Source: Eubacteriales bacterium (lineage in GTDB: Bacteria > Bacillota > Clostridia > Oscillospirales > Oscillospiraceae). From it: a stretch of 64,000 bases of DNA. Numbering within the stretch: the first letter of the stretch is position 1; the number at the start of each line of letters is the position of its first letter. The stretch lies in contig JAUNPV010000004.1 of assembly GCA_030536515.1 (NCBI GenBank), positions 62,001-126,000 of the forward strand, given 5' to 3'. Positions 55,234-64,000 of the stretch are shown here, piece after piece. The notes beneath the pieces were generated by a model. It was not told the DNA's origin. It saw only the letters and a list, made by a program, of their open reading frames with translations, and did not search any database. A program made the translations under genes and the position numbers.

Positions 55234-56264
55234 CCACAGTGCCCGTAACAGCGTCCAAAAACTACAATATTGTCATCGGCCACGGGCTTCTTGGCACCAT
55301 CGGCACGGAAGTGCGGAAGCTGGGGAAGGCGGAAAAAATCTGCATCGTCAGCGAAACCACCGTCTGGCCTCTGTATGGGGAGATCGTGCAGGAGAGCCTG
55401 GAGCGGGAGGGGTTTGCCGTCTGCTCTTATGTGTTCCCCGCCGGGGAGGCCTCCAAGAATGGCACCGTCTTTTTGGAGCTTCTGAATTTCCTGGCCGCCC
55501 GGCAGCTGAGCCGGTCGGATATGATTGTGGCCCTGGGCGGCGGCGTGGTGGGGGATCTGGGGGGCTTTGCCGCCGCCTGCTTCCTCCGGGGCATCCGGTT
55601 CGTCCAGGTCCCCACCACATTGCTGGCCGCTGTGGATTCCTCCGTGGGCGGCAAAACCGCCATTAACCTGCCTGCCGGGAAGAACCTGGCGGGGGCCTTC
55701 TGCCAGCCCAGCCTGGTGCTGTGCGACCTGGACACCCTGGCTTCCCTGCCGGAGGCAGTTTTCCGGGACGGCTGCGCCGAGGTCATCAAGTACGCCATGC
55801 TCTACGACCCGGCCCTCTTTGCCTATCTGGAGGAAGCGGGCCCGGGCTTTGACCGGGAGCAGGTGGTCAGCCGGTGCGTCACGCTGAAGCGGGACGTGGT
55901 CCGGGAGGACGAATTTGACACCGGGGCCAGAATGAAGCTGAATCTGGGCCACACCGTGGGCCACGCTGTGGAGGCGGAAAGCGCCTTTGCCCTGTCCCAC
56001 GGCCAGGGGGTTGCCATTGGCATGGCCGTCATCTGCCGGGCCGCAAATATTCCCGACTGTGGCCGTCTGCTGGCCCTGCTGGAACGGTTCGGCCTACCCA
56101 CTGACACCCGGTATCCGGCGGAAGTCCTGATTTGTCATATGCTGTCCGACAAAAAGCGCACCGGCGGCACGGTGAATCTCATCATTCCCCGGGCCATTGG
56201 GGACTGCGCCGTGGTGCCCACCCCTGTGGACCGGCTGGAATCCATCCTGGAAGCGGGGCTTTGA
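55230..56264 (+). CDS. aroB: 3-dehydroquinate synthase
   Basis: The protein has 344 residues of the AroB family: GEASKNGTVFLELLNFL, ALGGGVVGDLGGFAAACFLRGI, QVPTTLLAAVDSSVGGKTAINLPAGKNLAGAF and the metal-binding LNLGHTVGHAVE block. The enzyme cyclises DAHP to dehydroquinate. Length is slightly below the typical 360 residues. It is translationally coupled to tyrA. Confidence 0.96.
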   Translation: MTTVPVTASKNYNIVIGHGLLGTIGTEVRKLGKAEKICIVSETTVWPLYGEIVQESLEREGFAVCSYVFPAGEASKNGTVFLELLNFLAARQLSRSDMIVALGGGVVGDLGGFAAACFLRGIRFVQVPTTLLAAVDSSVGGKTAINLPAGKNLAGAFCQPSLVLCDLDTLASLPEAVFRDGCAEVIKYAMLYDPALFAYLEEAGPGFDREQVVSRCVTLKRDVVREDEFDTGARMKLNLGHTVGHAVEAESAFALSHGQGVAIGMAVICRAANIPDCGRLLALLERFGLPTDTRYPAEVLICHMLSDKKRTGGTVNLIIPRAIGDCAVVPTPVDRLESILEAGL

Positions 56265-56265
56265 T

Positions 56266-57459
56266 ATGGACATTACCATTTACCCCAAAAAGCTGACGGG
56301 GACCGTGGCCGCCATTCCCTCCAAGTCCCAGGCCCATCGGCTGCTGATCTGCGCCGCCCTGGGCCGGGGCCGCACCACCCTCCTCTGCCCGGAGACCAAC
56401 CGGGATATCGAGGCCACCGCCGGATGCCTGCAGGCGCTGGGAGCCAGAATTGTTCGGACAAGCCTGGGGTTCGAAGTGGAGCCTATCGAAACCCCCTGCA
56501 AAAATCCGGTTTTGAACTGCCATGACAGCGGCTCCACCCTCCGGTTTTTGCTGCCGGTAGCGGGAGCTCTCGGCTGTGGGGCGGTGTTTCAGCTGGAAGG
56601 GCGGCTGCCCAAGCGGCCCCTGTCCCCCCTGTGGGAGGAGCTGGAACGGATGGGCTGCCACCTGTCCCGGCCCACGGCGGACACCGTCCGCTGTGAAGGG
56701 CAGCTGCACCCCGGCGATTTCACCATCGACGGCGGCGTTTCCAGCCAGTTCATCACCGGGCTGCTGCTGGCGGCGGCCATTCTGCCGGGAAAAAGCCGGG
56801 TCATCCCCACGGGGAAGCTGGAATCCCGGCCCTACATTCAAATGACCCTGGACGCTCTGGAAGCCTTTGGGGTCCGGTCCCGGGACCTGACCCTGGAAGG
56901 GGGACTTCTGCGGTCCCCGGGGACCCTGGCGGTGGAGGGGGATTGGAGTAACGCCGCCTTTTTCCTGGCGGCCCAGGCTCTTGGCAGTCGGCTGGAGGTT
57001 ACGAACCTCTCCCCTGCCTCGGCCCAGGGCGACCGGGCGGCGGCAGAGCTGATTCCCCAATTGTCCGATTTTTCCACCATTTCTGCCGCTGACATCCCGG
57101 ATTTGGTGCCCATTTTGTCCATCGTGGCCGCCTGCAACAAGGGGGCGGTGTTCACCGATATCCGGCGGCTTCGGCTGAAGGAGTCCGACCGGGTGGCCTC
57201 GGTGATTGCCATGGTGGAGGCCCTGGGAGGCCGGGCGGAGGCCGATGAAAACAGCCTGACCGTCTACGGCACCGGCCTGACCGGCGGCACCGTGGACAGC
57301 GTGGGCGACCACCGCATCGCCATGTCCGCTGCCGTTGGTGCCACGGTCTGCACGGAAAGAGTGACCATTCTGGGGGCGGAATCCGTGGGAAAGTCCTATC
57401 CCCAGTTTTGGGAGGAATACCGCCGGTTAGGAGGAAATTATGAGCAGTACCTACGGTGA
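56266..57459 (+). CDS. aroA: 5-enolpyruvylshikimate-3-phosphate synthase
   Basis: The protein has 397 residues. EPSP synthase blocks are PSKSQAHRLLICAALG, DSGSTLRFLLPVAGALG, GGVSSQFITGLLLAAA, ESRPYIQMTLDAL, RLKESDRVASVIAMVEALGG and GDHRIAMSAAVGA. It is somewhat shorter than the roughly 430-residue norm. The start at 56266 is one base behind the aroB stop. The end overlaps aroC by 20 bases. Confidence 0.95.
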   Translation: MDITIYPKKLTGTVAAIPSKSQAHRLLICAALGRGRTTLLCPETNRDIEATAGCLQALGARIVRTSLGFEVEPIETPCKNPVLNCHDSGSTLRFLLPVAGALGCGAVFQLEGRLPKRPLSPLWEELERMGCHLSRPTADTVRCEGQLHPGDFTIDGGVSSQFITGLLLAAAILPGKSRVIPTGKLESRPYIQMTLDALEAFGVRSRDLTLEGGLLRSPGTLAVEGDWSNAAFFLAAQALGSRLEVTNLSPASAQGDRAAAELIPQLSDFSTISAADIPDLVPILSIVAACNKGAVFTDIRRLRLKESDRVASVIAMVEALGGRAEADENSLTVYGTGLTGGTVDSVGDHRIAMSAAVGATVCTERVTILGAESVGKSYPQFWEEYRRLGGNYEQYLR

Positions 57460-58528
57460 AAATTTGAAATTATCCATTTTCGGCCAGTCCCACGGCCCCG
57501 CCGTGGGCATGACCCTGGACGGCATTCCGGCGGGTCTGCCTGTTGATTTTGCTGAATTGCAGGCCTTTCTCAGCCGCCGAGCCCCCGGGCAGAACGCCTG
57601 GTCCACCCCCCGGAAGGAGGCGGATGCCCCGGAGTTCTTAAGCGGACTGCTGGACGGCTTCACCTGCGGGGCCCCCATTGCGGCGGTCATCCGAAGCAGC
57701 AACACCCGGTCCGGGGACTATGCGGACCTTACTGACTGCCCCCGGCCCGGCCACGCCGACTACACCGCCCAGGTGAAATACGGCGGCTTTCAGGACCCCC
57801 GGGGCGGCGGCCATTTCTCCGGCCGGCTGACAGCTCCCCTGTGCATCGCCGGAGGTCTGTGTAAGCAGTGGCTCCGGGCGGAGGGCGTTGAAATCCACGC
57901 CCACATTTACGCCATTGCCGCCGTGAAGGACCTGCCCTTTGACGACCTGCACCCCCAGACAGAGGACATCGGGACGGACTTTCCGGTACTGGACCCTGCC
58001 GCCGGTGAAAAAATGCGGGCGGCCATTGCCGCCGCCCGGGAGCAGGGGGACAGCGTGGGGGGCATTGTGGAGTGCGCCGTCACCGGTCTGCCCGCCGGTC
58101 TGGGAGAGCCCATGTTCGGCGGCATGGAGGGGCGGCTGGCCCAAATTCTCTACGGCATTCCCGCCGTGAAGGGCGTGGAATTCGGCGCAGGCTTCGCCGC
58201 TGCGGCCATGCTGGGCAGCGAAAATAACGACGATTTTACCATGGCAGACGGCCAGGTCCGCACCTGCACCAACCACTGCGGCGGCATTCTGGGCGGCATT
58301 TCCAACGGGATGCCCCTGATTTTCCGGGCGGCCTTCAAGCCCACCCCCTCCATCTCCCGGCCCCAGCTCTCCGTGTCCCTCAGCCGGGGAGAAAGCCGGG
58401 TGCTTGAGGTCCATGGCCGCCACGACCCCTGCATCGTGCCCCGGGCAGTGCCGGTGGCGGAGGCCGCCGCCGCAATCGCCATTTTTGATTTATTCCTTGG
58501 AAATACCCAAACAAACAGGAGGAAATAA
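57440..58528 (+). CDS. aroC: Chorismate synthase
   Basis: The protein has 362 residues. It uses reduced FMN to make chorismate. Blocks are GQSHGPAVGMTLDGIPAGLPVD, RRAPGQNAWSTPRKEAD, RPGHADYTAQVKYGGFQDPRGGGHFSGRLTAP, NHCGGILGGISNGMPL and GRHDPCIVPRAVPVAEA. The start at 57440 lies in the 3' end of aroA with a clear TTAGGAGGAAATT site. Confidence 0.96.
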   Translation: MSSTYGENLKLSIFGQSHGPAVGMTLDGIPAGLPVDFAELQAFLSRRAPGQNAWSTPRKEADAPEFLSGLLDGFTCGAPIAAVIRSSNTRSGDYADLTDCPRPGHADYTAQVKYGGFQDPRGGGHFSGRLTAPLCIAGGLCKQWLRAEGVEIHAHIYAIAAVKDLPFDDLHPQTEDIGTDFPVLDPAAGEKMRAAIAAAREQGDSVGGIVECAVTGLPAGLGEPMFGGMEGRLAQILYGIPAVKGVEFGAGFAAAAMLGSENNDDFTMADGQVRTCTNHCGGILGGISNGMPLIFRAAFKPTPSISRPQLSVSLSRGESRVLEVHGRHDPCIVPRAVPVAEAAAAIAIFDLFLGNTQTNRRK

Positions 58529-58529
58529 T

Positions 58530-59672
58530 ATGGAATTGAAGGATTTACGTGGAGAAATCGACCAAATTGACGAGGAGCTGGTCCGTCTGTTCTGCCAGCG
58601 GATGGACGTGGCCGCCCGGATTGCCGATGTGAAAAAGGAGCAGCATCTGCCCATTTTCGTCCCGGCCCGGGAGCGGGAAAAGCTCCAGGACGTGGCGAAA
58701 AAGGCCGGACCCGACATGGAAAACTACACCCGGGTGCTGTACTCCATGCTCTTTGAGCTGAGCCGCAGCTACCAGAGCAAGCGAAACGGGGCTGTCAGCC
58801 CCCTGTACGGCGAAATCACCCGGGCCATTGAGAATACGCCCAAGCTCTTCCCCCAGGCCCCCATGGTGGCCTGCCAGGGCGTGGAGGGAGCTTATTCCCA
58901 AATTGCCTGCGAAAAAATGTTTAAAAACCCCTTTATCCTGTATTTCAAGAACTTTGAGGCGGTTTTCTCCGCCATTGACCAGGGGATGTGCCAGTACGGC
59001 ATTCTGCCCATTGAAAACTCCACCGCCGGGTCTGTGAAAAAGGTCTACGATTTGATGATTCAGCACAATTTCTCCATCGTCCGCACCTTCCGCCTGAAGG
59101 TGGACCACAATCTGCTGGTCAATCCCGGCACCAAGCTCTCCGACATCCGGGAGGTCTACTCCCACGAGCAGGCCATCAGCCAGTGCCAGGACTTTTTGCA
59201 GAGCCTGCCCGGAGTCAACGTGATTCCCGTGGGCAACACCGCCATTGCGGCGGAGATGGTGGCCTCCTCGGGCCGGAAGGACGTGGCCGCCCTGTCCAGC
59301 CGGTCCTGCGCCGAGCTGTACGGCCTGAGCTGCCTGGCCGCCGCCGTCCAGGACAAGGGCAACAACCGGACCCGGTTCATCTGCATCAGCAAGAATCTGG
59401 AAATCTATCCCGGCTCCGACAAGACCAGCATTATGATGATTCTCAACCACAGGCCCGGCGCTCTGTACAAGGTGCTGGCCCGGCTTTACACCCTGGGCAT
59501 CAACGTGACCAAGCTGGAATCCAGGCCCATTCCCGACCGGGAGTTTGAGTTCATGTTCTATTTCGACCTGGAAACCTCCATCTACTCCGGGGAGTTTGTG
59601 CAGCTGATGTGCGAGCTGGACGAGCTGTGCGAGGAATTTAAGTATTTGGGCAGCTACACCGAGGTGGTCTGA
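58530..59672 (+). CDS. pheA: Bifunctional chorismate mutase/prephenate dehydratase with ACT domain
   Basis: The protein has 380 residues in three parts: an AroQ-type chorismate mutase (MELKDLRGEIDQIDEELVRLFCQRMDVA, to about 90), a prephenate dehydratase (VACQGVEGAYSQIACEKMF, PIENSTAGSVKKVYDLM and NRTRFICI), and a C-terminal ACT domain (HRPGALYKVLARLYTLGINVTKLESRPI) that normally binds Phe for feedback inhibition. The start has ACAGGAGG upstream, one base behind aroC. Confidence 0.96.
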   Translation: MELKDLRGEIDQIDEELVRLFCQRMDVAARIADVKKEQHLPIFVPAREREKLQDVAKKAGPDMENYTRVLYSMLFELSRSYQSKRNGAVSPLYGEITRAIENTPKLFPQAPMVACQGVEGAYSQIACEKMFKNPFILYFKNFEAVFSAIDQGMCQYGILPIENSTAGSVKKVYDLMIQHNFSIVRTFRLKVDHNLLVNPGTKLSDIREVYSHEQAISQCQDFLQSLPGVNVIPVGNTAIAAEMVASSGRKDVAALSSRSCAELYGLSCLAAAVQDKGNNRTRFICISKNLEIYPGSDKTSIMMILNHRPGALYKVLARLYTLGINVTKLESRPIPDREFEFMFYFDLETSIYSGEFVQLMCELDELCEEFKYLGSYTEVV

Positions 59673-60889
59673 TGAACTGCGGACTGCTGGGCCGGGTTTT
59701 GGGCCACTCCTACTCCCCTCAGATTCACGCCATGCTGGGGGACTACCCCTATTCCCTCTTTGAAAAGGAGCCGGATGAGGTGGGGGATTTCCTGAAAAAC
59801 GGGGATTTTACCGGCATTAACGTAACCATTCCTTATAAAAAGACGGTCATTCCCTTTTTGGACGAGCTGACCCCTGCGGCGGAAAAAATGGGGGCGGTGA
59901 ACACCGTGGTCCGCCGCCCGGATGGGGCCCTGCTGGGCCACAACACCGATTATTTCGGCTTTGTCTCTCTGGTGCAGCACAGCGGCATTCCTGTTCAGGG
60001 CCGGAAGGCGCTGGTGCTGGGCAGCGGCGGGGCCTCCGGCACTGCCGTCCAGGCCCTCAGGGACCTGGGGGCGACTCCCATCGTGATTTCCCGGTCCGGG
60101 GAGAACAACTACGGTAACCTCTGCCGCCATGCGGACGCCTGTCTCATCGTCAACGCCACCCCCGTTGGAATGTACCCGAAAAATGGGGTTTCTCCCCTGG
60201 ATTTGGCGGCTTTTCCCCATTTGGAGGGGGTGCTGGATGTGATTTACAACCCGGCCAAAACCCGGCTGCTGCTGGATGCCGAGGCGCTGGGAATCCCCGG
60301 CGAGAACGGGCTGTGGATGCTGGTGGCCCAGGCCAAGGAGGCGGCGGAGTATTTCACCGGCCAGCCCATTTCCGATGCGGTCATCGCCCCCATTCACCGC
60401 AGGCTCAGCGTGCAGATGAAAAACATCGCCCTCGTTGGAATGCCCGGCTGCGGAAAGACCACCGTCGGGCGGCAGCTTGCACAACGGCTGGGGCGGAAAT
60501 TTGTGGATTTAGACGATGAACTTGTGAAGGATGCCGGGTGCTCCATCCCCGATATCTTCGCCCGGGAGGGCGAGGATGGGTTCCGGGCCCGGGAAACGGC
60601 GGTTTTGGAGCGGTTTTCCAGGGAGTCCGGGCTGGTCCTCGCCACCGGCGGAGGCTGCGTCACCCAGGCGGAGAACCTGCCTCTGCTGTGGCAGAACAGC
60701 ACTGTGTGCTGGCTCCAACGGGATACCGCCGCCCTGGCCACCGACGGCCGGCCCCTTTCCCAGGGGGGGAAGCTGGAAGAAATGTACCGCATCCGCCGTC
60801 CGCTCTATGAAAAAGCCGCCGATTTAACCGTTCAAAGTGACGAAAACGCCGCAGAAGCCATTGCGGCCCGTTTGGAGGAAACATTATGA
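59672..60889 (+). CDS. Shikimate dehydrogenase-shikimate kinase fusion (AroE-AroK)
   Basis: The protein has 405 residues. The N-terminal ~250 are shikimate dehydrogenase: LGHSYSPQIHAMLG, GINVTIPYKKTVIPFLDELTPAAEKMGAVNTVV, HNTDYFGF and the NADP loop VLGSGGASGTAVQAL. From about 250 the sequence is shikimate kinase: NIALVGMPGCGKTTVGRQLA (P-loop), FVDLDDEL, FRARETAVLERF and ATGGGCV. Two consecutive pathway steps bracketing shikimate are thus joined in one chain. The start overlaps the pheA stop (TGATG). Confidence 0.95.
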   Translation: MNCGLLGRVLGHSYSPQIHAMLGDYPYSLFEKEPDEVGDFLKNGDFTGINVTIPYKKTVIPFLDELTPAAEKMGAVNTVVRRPDGALLGHNTDYFGFVSLVQHSGIPVQGRKALVLGSGGASGTAVQALRDLGATPIVISRSGENNYGNLCRHADACLIVNATPVGMYPKNGVSPLDLAAFPHLEGVLDVIYNPAKTRLLLDAEALGIPGENGLWMLVAQAKEAAEYFTGQPISDAVIAPIHRRLSVQMKNIALVGMPGCGKTTVGRQLAQRLGRKFVDLDDELVKDAGCSIPDIFAREGEDGFRARETAVLERFSRESGLVLATGGGCVTQAENLPLLWQNSTVCWLQRDTAALATDGRPLSQGGKLEEMYRIRRPLYEKAADLTVQSDENAAEAIAARLEETL

Positions 60890-61317
60890 AAATTCTGGTG
60901 CTGAACGGCCCCAACCTCAATATGCTGGGCATTCGGGAGCCGGGAATTTACGGAAAAAGCACCTTCGCCGACCTGCTGCGCCTGCTGGAGGACACCGCCC
61001 GGGCCGAAGGCCTGGACATCGAGCAGTACCAGTCCAACCACGAGGGGGACCTGGTGGATAAGATTCAGTGGGCCTACGGACGGGTGGACGGCATCGTCAT
61101 CAACCCGGCGGCCTACACCCACACGTCGGTGGCCATTCTGGATGCCCTGAAGGCGGTGTCCATCCCGGCGGTGGAGGTCCACATCTCCGACGTGGACGCC
61201 CGGGAGCCCTTCCGCCAGGTGTCCTACGCTGGAAGGGCCTGTGTCAAGACCATCAAGGGCCAGGGGCTGGAGGGGTACCGGCAGGCGATTTTGTACTTAA
61301 AGGAGCGGCTGGCATGA
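60886..61317 (+). CDS. aroQ: Type II 3-dehydroquinate dehydratase
   Basis: The protein has 143 residues: LVLNGPNLNMLGIREPGIYG with the catalytic Tyr, YQSNHEGDLVDKIQWA, INPAAYTHTSVAILDAL and EVHISDVDAREPFRQVSY. It dehydrates 3-dehydroquinate. It is the last complete gene of the operon and overlaps the AroE-AroK gene by ATGA. Confidence 0.96.
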   Translation: MKILVLNGPNLNMLGIREPGIYGKSTFADLLRLLEDTARAEGLDIEQYQSNHEGDLVDKIQWAYGRVDGIVINPAAYTHTSVAILDALKAVSIPAVEVHISDVDAREPFRQVSYAGRACVKTIKGQGLEGYRQAILYLKERLA

Positions 61318-61415
61318 ACGGAGTCGTCTGCCACCGGTAGGGAATCACCGGGGATTATGACGATTTTGAGGATGCAGAGCAGCTGATTGCCTTTATTTTG
61401 ACTGGAAAACGTTAG
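61314..61415 (+). pseudogene. Short decayed reading frame behind aroQ
   Basis: An ATG overlapping the aroQ stop opens a frame MNGVVCHR, then an amber stop, then in the same frame GITGDYDDFEDAEQLIAFIL-TGKR and a second stop before the operon terminator. It could be a residue of a deleted gene or meaningless. No family is recognised. Confidence 0.3.
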
Positions 61416-61452
61416 AAAAAGGTCCCGGGAAAAATTTCCCCGGGACCTTTTT
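61416..61452. terminator. Bidirectional terminator of the aromatic operon
   Basis: AAAAAGGTCCCGGG and CCCGGGACCTTTTT form a 14-bp perfect stem with loop AAAAATTTC. It serves the aro operon and the convergent permease gene. Confidence 0.92.
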
Positions 61453-61462
61453 GCACAGTTTT

Positions 61463-64000
61463 TTATTCCACGGATTTCAGTGCTTCCGCCATGTTGATTT
61501 TTTGGAGCTTGAAGTAGAAGATGAAATTCACGGCGATGGCGGCCAGGAAGGTCAGGGCGATGGCCCACACATAGGAAATGGGCTCCACCAGGGGCTTGAA
61601 CCACACCAGGTCAATTTTTATCTGGCTCATCACGAACACCAGCAGCCCCATGCCCAGGGGCAGGCCCAGCAGGGTCCCCGCCACCGTCAGGGTCATGTTC
61701 TCCTTGAACACATAGGCGGCGGTCTCCACGGCGTTGAAACCCAGGACCTTGATGGTGGCAATCTCCCGGAGCCGCTCGTTGATGTTGATGTTGGTCAGGT
61801 TGTACAGCACAATCACCGCCAGAAGCCCGGCGCAGAAGACAATGACCCACACCACCCCGTCCAGAGCCTCCATCATGCCGCCTACGGTGTCGGCAATGTC
61901 CTGGCTGACGGCAATGTTCATGACATAGCTTAAATCCGACACTTTTGCACCCAGCTGGTGGACATCCACCCCGTCCTTCACCGTCAGGAAGGCCATCTGC
62001 TCCTCCGGCAGGCTCCCCCACTGGTCCCGGACGGTCTCCGGGGCCACAATGGCGTAGTTGTGAACGTGATTGTCAAAAATGCCGCTGACGGTGACCTCCA
62101 ATGTCTCCAGGTCGGCGTTTCGCAGCCGGACCACATCTCCCACGTCGATGTGCAGCGCCTCGGCAGCGCCCACGGACAGCAATACCTGGCCTTTTTCTGG
62201 CAGCGGCAGCTGATGCCCTGCGCTGTGCAGCTGGATGAAATCCGCCATTTTCTCCCCGCCGGAGAGCAGATACACCCCCTTCTGCTGCTCGTCAAACAGG
62301 AGGTCCACGCTGCTCTGGTGGTAGAACATGGTATCCTTCGCATCCGCCGCCACCTGGCTGAGAAAACTGCTTTGCTGGCTCTTGGTCAGGCCCTCCTGGA
62401 AATAGACGGACATATCATAGTTGGTGACCTCTGCAAACTGGTAGTCCACCACGTTGACGATGGAGTCCCGGAGGCCGAAGCCCGTCAGCAGCAGGGCGGT
62501 GCAGCCGCCGATGCCCACCAGCATCATGGCAAGCCGCTGGCGGTAGCGGAAGATGTTGCGCAGGGACACCTTGTCCAGGAAGGGGATTTTCTCCCAGAAG
62601 GGCAGGTATTCCAGCAGAATTTTCTTGCCTGCGTTGGGTGCCTTGGGGCGAATCAGCTCCGCAGGGTGCTCGGCCAGGGTCCTGTGGCAGCTGTACCAGG
62701 TGACAAAAAGCATCACGCCGGTGTACAGTGCCGACACCCCCAGGCACAGGGGCCAGTCGATGGTGAGCACCACATTGGGGGTGATGTAGAGCATGATGCA
62801 GTAGGCGTTCCACAAAATCTGAGGGAAGACCACGCTGCCCGCCAGAACCCCCAGGCCGCAGCCGAGGACGGCGCCTGTGCCGGAGTAGGCCAGGTATTTG
62901 CCGATGATGGCCCCATCCCGGTAGCCCAGGGCCTTCAGCGTGCCAATCTGGGTCCGCTCCTCGTCAATCATCCGGGTCATGGTGGTGATGCACACCAGGG
63001 AGGCCACCAGCAGGAAGAACACCGGCATCACCCGGGACACCCCCGCCACAATGTCGGAGCTGCTTTCCAGGTTGTTGTAACCCTGGTTCGTGGCCCGGTC
63101 CAGCAGGTACACATCGCTGGGCTCCATGGCATCGATGTCCGCTCTGGCCTGTTCCAGGTCCGCCTTGCCGTCCTTCAGCTCCCGGATGCCCTTGCGCAGC
63201 TCCCGGTCGGCGTCCTTTTTGCCGCTTTCGTATTCCTTCCAGCCGTCGTCCAGCTCCTTCTCGCCCTCGTTGAGCTTGGCCCAGCCGGCGGTCAGCTGGC
63301 TCCGGGCGGCGCTCAGCTCCTTCTGCCCGGCATCAATCTGCTGCTGGGCCATTTTCAGCACGTCCTCGGCGGCATCCAGCACCGCCTCCTGCTGATACAG
63401 CGCCTCGTATTCCACGTCCAGAGCCTCATAGGCAAGAACCGTCATCTGATGCTCCGCCTTCTGGCCTTCCAGCACTGTGCGGCTGGCACTACACTCCATC
63501 TGACGGGCGGCAAGCTCGCTGCGCCGGGTCATCAGGGAGGTCATCTGGGCCTGGAGGTCCGGGTCCAGCAGAGAGTCGGGGTCGCTGAACATGGATTCCA
63601 TTTCAGCGTCAATGGCGGCGATTTCCGCCGAAAGCTCCGCCGATTCCTGATCCAGCGTCCGGATTTCCTCGTCCAGTCTTTTGATTTCAGCGCAGGCCTT
63701 CTCATAGCCAGGACGCATGGCCTGGTCCCGCTGCTCCAGGTCCTGCCACTGCTCGTCGATTCGCTCCAGGGCTGCGGCCTTTTCCGTTTCAAAGGCCTTC
63801 CGGGCGGCGCTCATCTGGCGCTTCTTTTCGTTCAGGGACACCTGGCCGATTTTCAGCTCCAGCTCGCCGTCCTCCAGCTTTTTCCGGCTTTCGGCCAGCT
63901 CCTCCTGGCCGCTGCGCAGCTCCGTCCATGCCCCGTGAAGCCGGTCCTCCGCCTCCAAAATGGCGTCTGCCAGCTCCTTCCTGCCGTCCTGGTATTCCTC
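61463..64000 (-). CDS. FtsX-type ABC transporter permease with coiled-coil insertion (5' end outside window)
   Basis: About 845 residues are visible and the frame stays open to the window edge. The first ~280 visible residues form a long periplasmic coiled coil of Glu/Leu/Lys repeats (SGQEELAESRKKLEDGELELKIG, AQQQIDAGQKELSAARSQLTAG). They are followed by an FtsX domain with membrane helices (VMPVFFLLVASLVCITTMTRMIDEERTQIGTLKALGYRD), a MacB-type external domain and a second FtsX domain near the C-terminus (REIATIKVLGFNAVETAAYVF). Such permeases pair with an ATPase and act on envelope substrates or peptide antibiotics. The ATPase partner would be upstream, outside the window. Confidence 0.88.
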   Translation of the reverse strand, partial: EEYQDGRKELADAILEAEDRLHGAWTELRSGQEELAESRKKLEDGELELKIGQVSLNEKKRQMSAARKAFETEKAAALERIDEQWQDLEQRDQAMRPGYEKACAEIKRLDEEIRTLDQESAELSAEIAAIDAEMESMFSDPDSLLDPDLQAQMTSLMTRRSELAARQMECSASRTVLEGQKAEHQMTVLAYEALDVEYEALYQQEAVLDAAEDVLKMAQQQIDAGQKELSAARSQLTAGWAKLNEGEKELDDGWKEYESGKKDADRELRKGIRELKDGKADLEQARADIDAMEPSDVYLLDRATNQGYNNLESSSDIVAGVSRVMPVFFLLVASLVCITTMTRMIDEERTQIGTLKALGYRDGAIIGKYLAYSGTGAVLGCGLGVLAGSVVFPQILWNAYCIMLYITPNVVLTIDWPLCLGVSALYTGVMLFVTWYSCHRTLAEHPAELIRPKAPNAGKKILLEYLPFWEKIPFLDKVSLRNIFRYRQRLAMMLVGIGGCTALLLTGFGLRDSIVNVVDYQFAEVTNYDMSVYFQEGLTKSQQSSFLSQVAADAKDTMFYHQSSVDLLFDEQQKGVYLLSGGEKMADFIQLHSAGHQLPLPEKGQVLLSVGAAEALHIDVGDVVRLRNADLETLEVTVSGIFDNHVHNYAIVAPETVRDQWGSLPEEQMAFLTVKDGVDVHQLGAKVSDLSYVMNIAVSQDIADTVGGMMEALDGVVWVIVFCAGLLAVIVLYNLTNININERLREIATIKVLGFNAVETAAYVFKENMTLTVAGTLLGLPLGMGLLVFVMSQIKIDLVWFKPLVEPISYVWAIALTFLAAIAVNFIFYFKLQKINMAEALKSVE

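Overview
The window reads as a stretch of chromosome from an endospore-forming, anaerobic member of the Clostridia, most likely the Oscillospiraceae/Ruminococcaceae group. The reasons are a GC-rich coding bias, strong AGGAGG-type ribosome binding sites, sporulation genes (spoIIGA, sigE, spoIIR, spoVAD, spoVAE), Rex, IreB, AddAB, a T-box in front of pheST, and many short intergenic repeats of the kind common in gut Oscillospirales. Species cannot be told from the sequence alone.

Layout. 1-11 kb: ECF sigma factor with a DUF4179 partner, rex, spoIIGA-sigE, an acetyltransferase, DUF951, rarA, a MazG-like protein and two CobW-type GTPases, separated by repeat elements. 11-16.8 kb: a lower-GC island ending at a tRNA-Thr gene. 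It holds Tn916-type regulatory genes, a LigA/YqaJ chimera, a truncated RecD2-like gene joined to a truncated BTAD regulator, and an AAA/DUF4143 ATPase, and it looks like the scar of a decayed integrative element. 17-24 kb: uracil-DNA glycosylase, two DacF-like proteins that lack the catalytic motifs, then comEA, a two-component system, a GerM-like lipoprotein and exonuclease III. 24-36.5 kb: mazF, nnrD, T-box-pheST, ireB, an SH3-NlpC/P60 hydrolase, spoVAD-spoVAE, a broken NUDIX gene and lipoproteins. 36.5-45.5 kb: addAB, spoIIR, ispE. 45.5-53 kb: a zinc-ribbon/Ig-like membrane protein divergent from a kinase-like/fibronectin membrane protein, a zinc-dependent phospholipase C-like protein, VanZ and a UvrD-type helicase. 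53-61.3 kb: one compact aromatic amino acid operon, aroF-tyrA-aroB-aroA-aroC-pheA-aroEK-aroQ. The window ends inside an FtsX-type ABC permease with long coiled coils.

The most interesting single signal is in front of the aromatic operon. A promoter is followed by a 20-codon reading frame with its own ribosome binding site, carrying eight Phe/Tyr codons among nine consecutive codons. A segment that can act as antiterminator and an intrinsic terminator follow, ending just before the aroF ribosome binding site. This is the layout of ribosome-mediated attenuation sensing charged tRNA-Phe and tRNA-Tyr. The same window controls pheST by a T-box, so one genome appears to use two different RNA sensors for phenylalanine supply.

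Other structure worth attention: (i) a 275-bp element upstream of spoIIGA with tRNA T-arm-like inverted ends enclosing two nested hairpins; (ii) a roughly 192-bp element present twice with compensatory changes in its hairpins; (iii) two families of inverted-repeat elements with conserved termini (CGTAGGG and TGTCATTGCGA) that sit directly behind stop codons, one apparently supplying the spoIIR stop codon; (iv) face-to-face promoters between a DacF-like gene and comEA.
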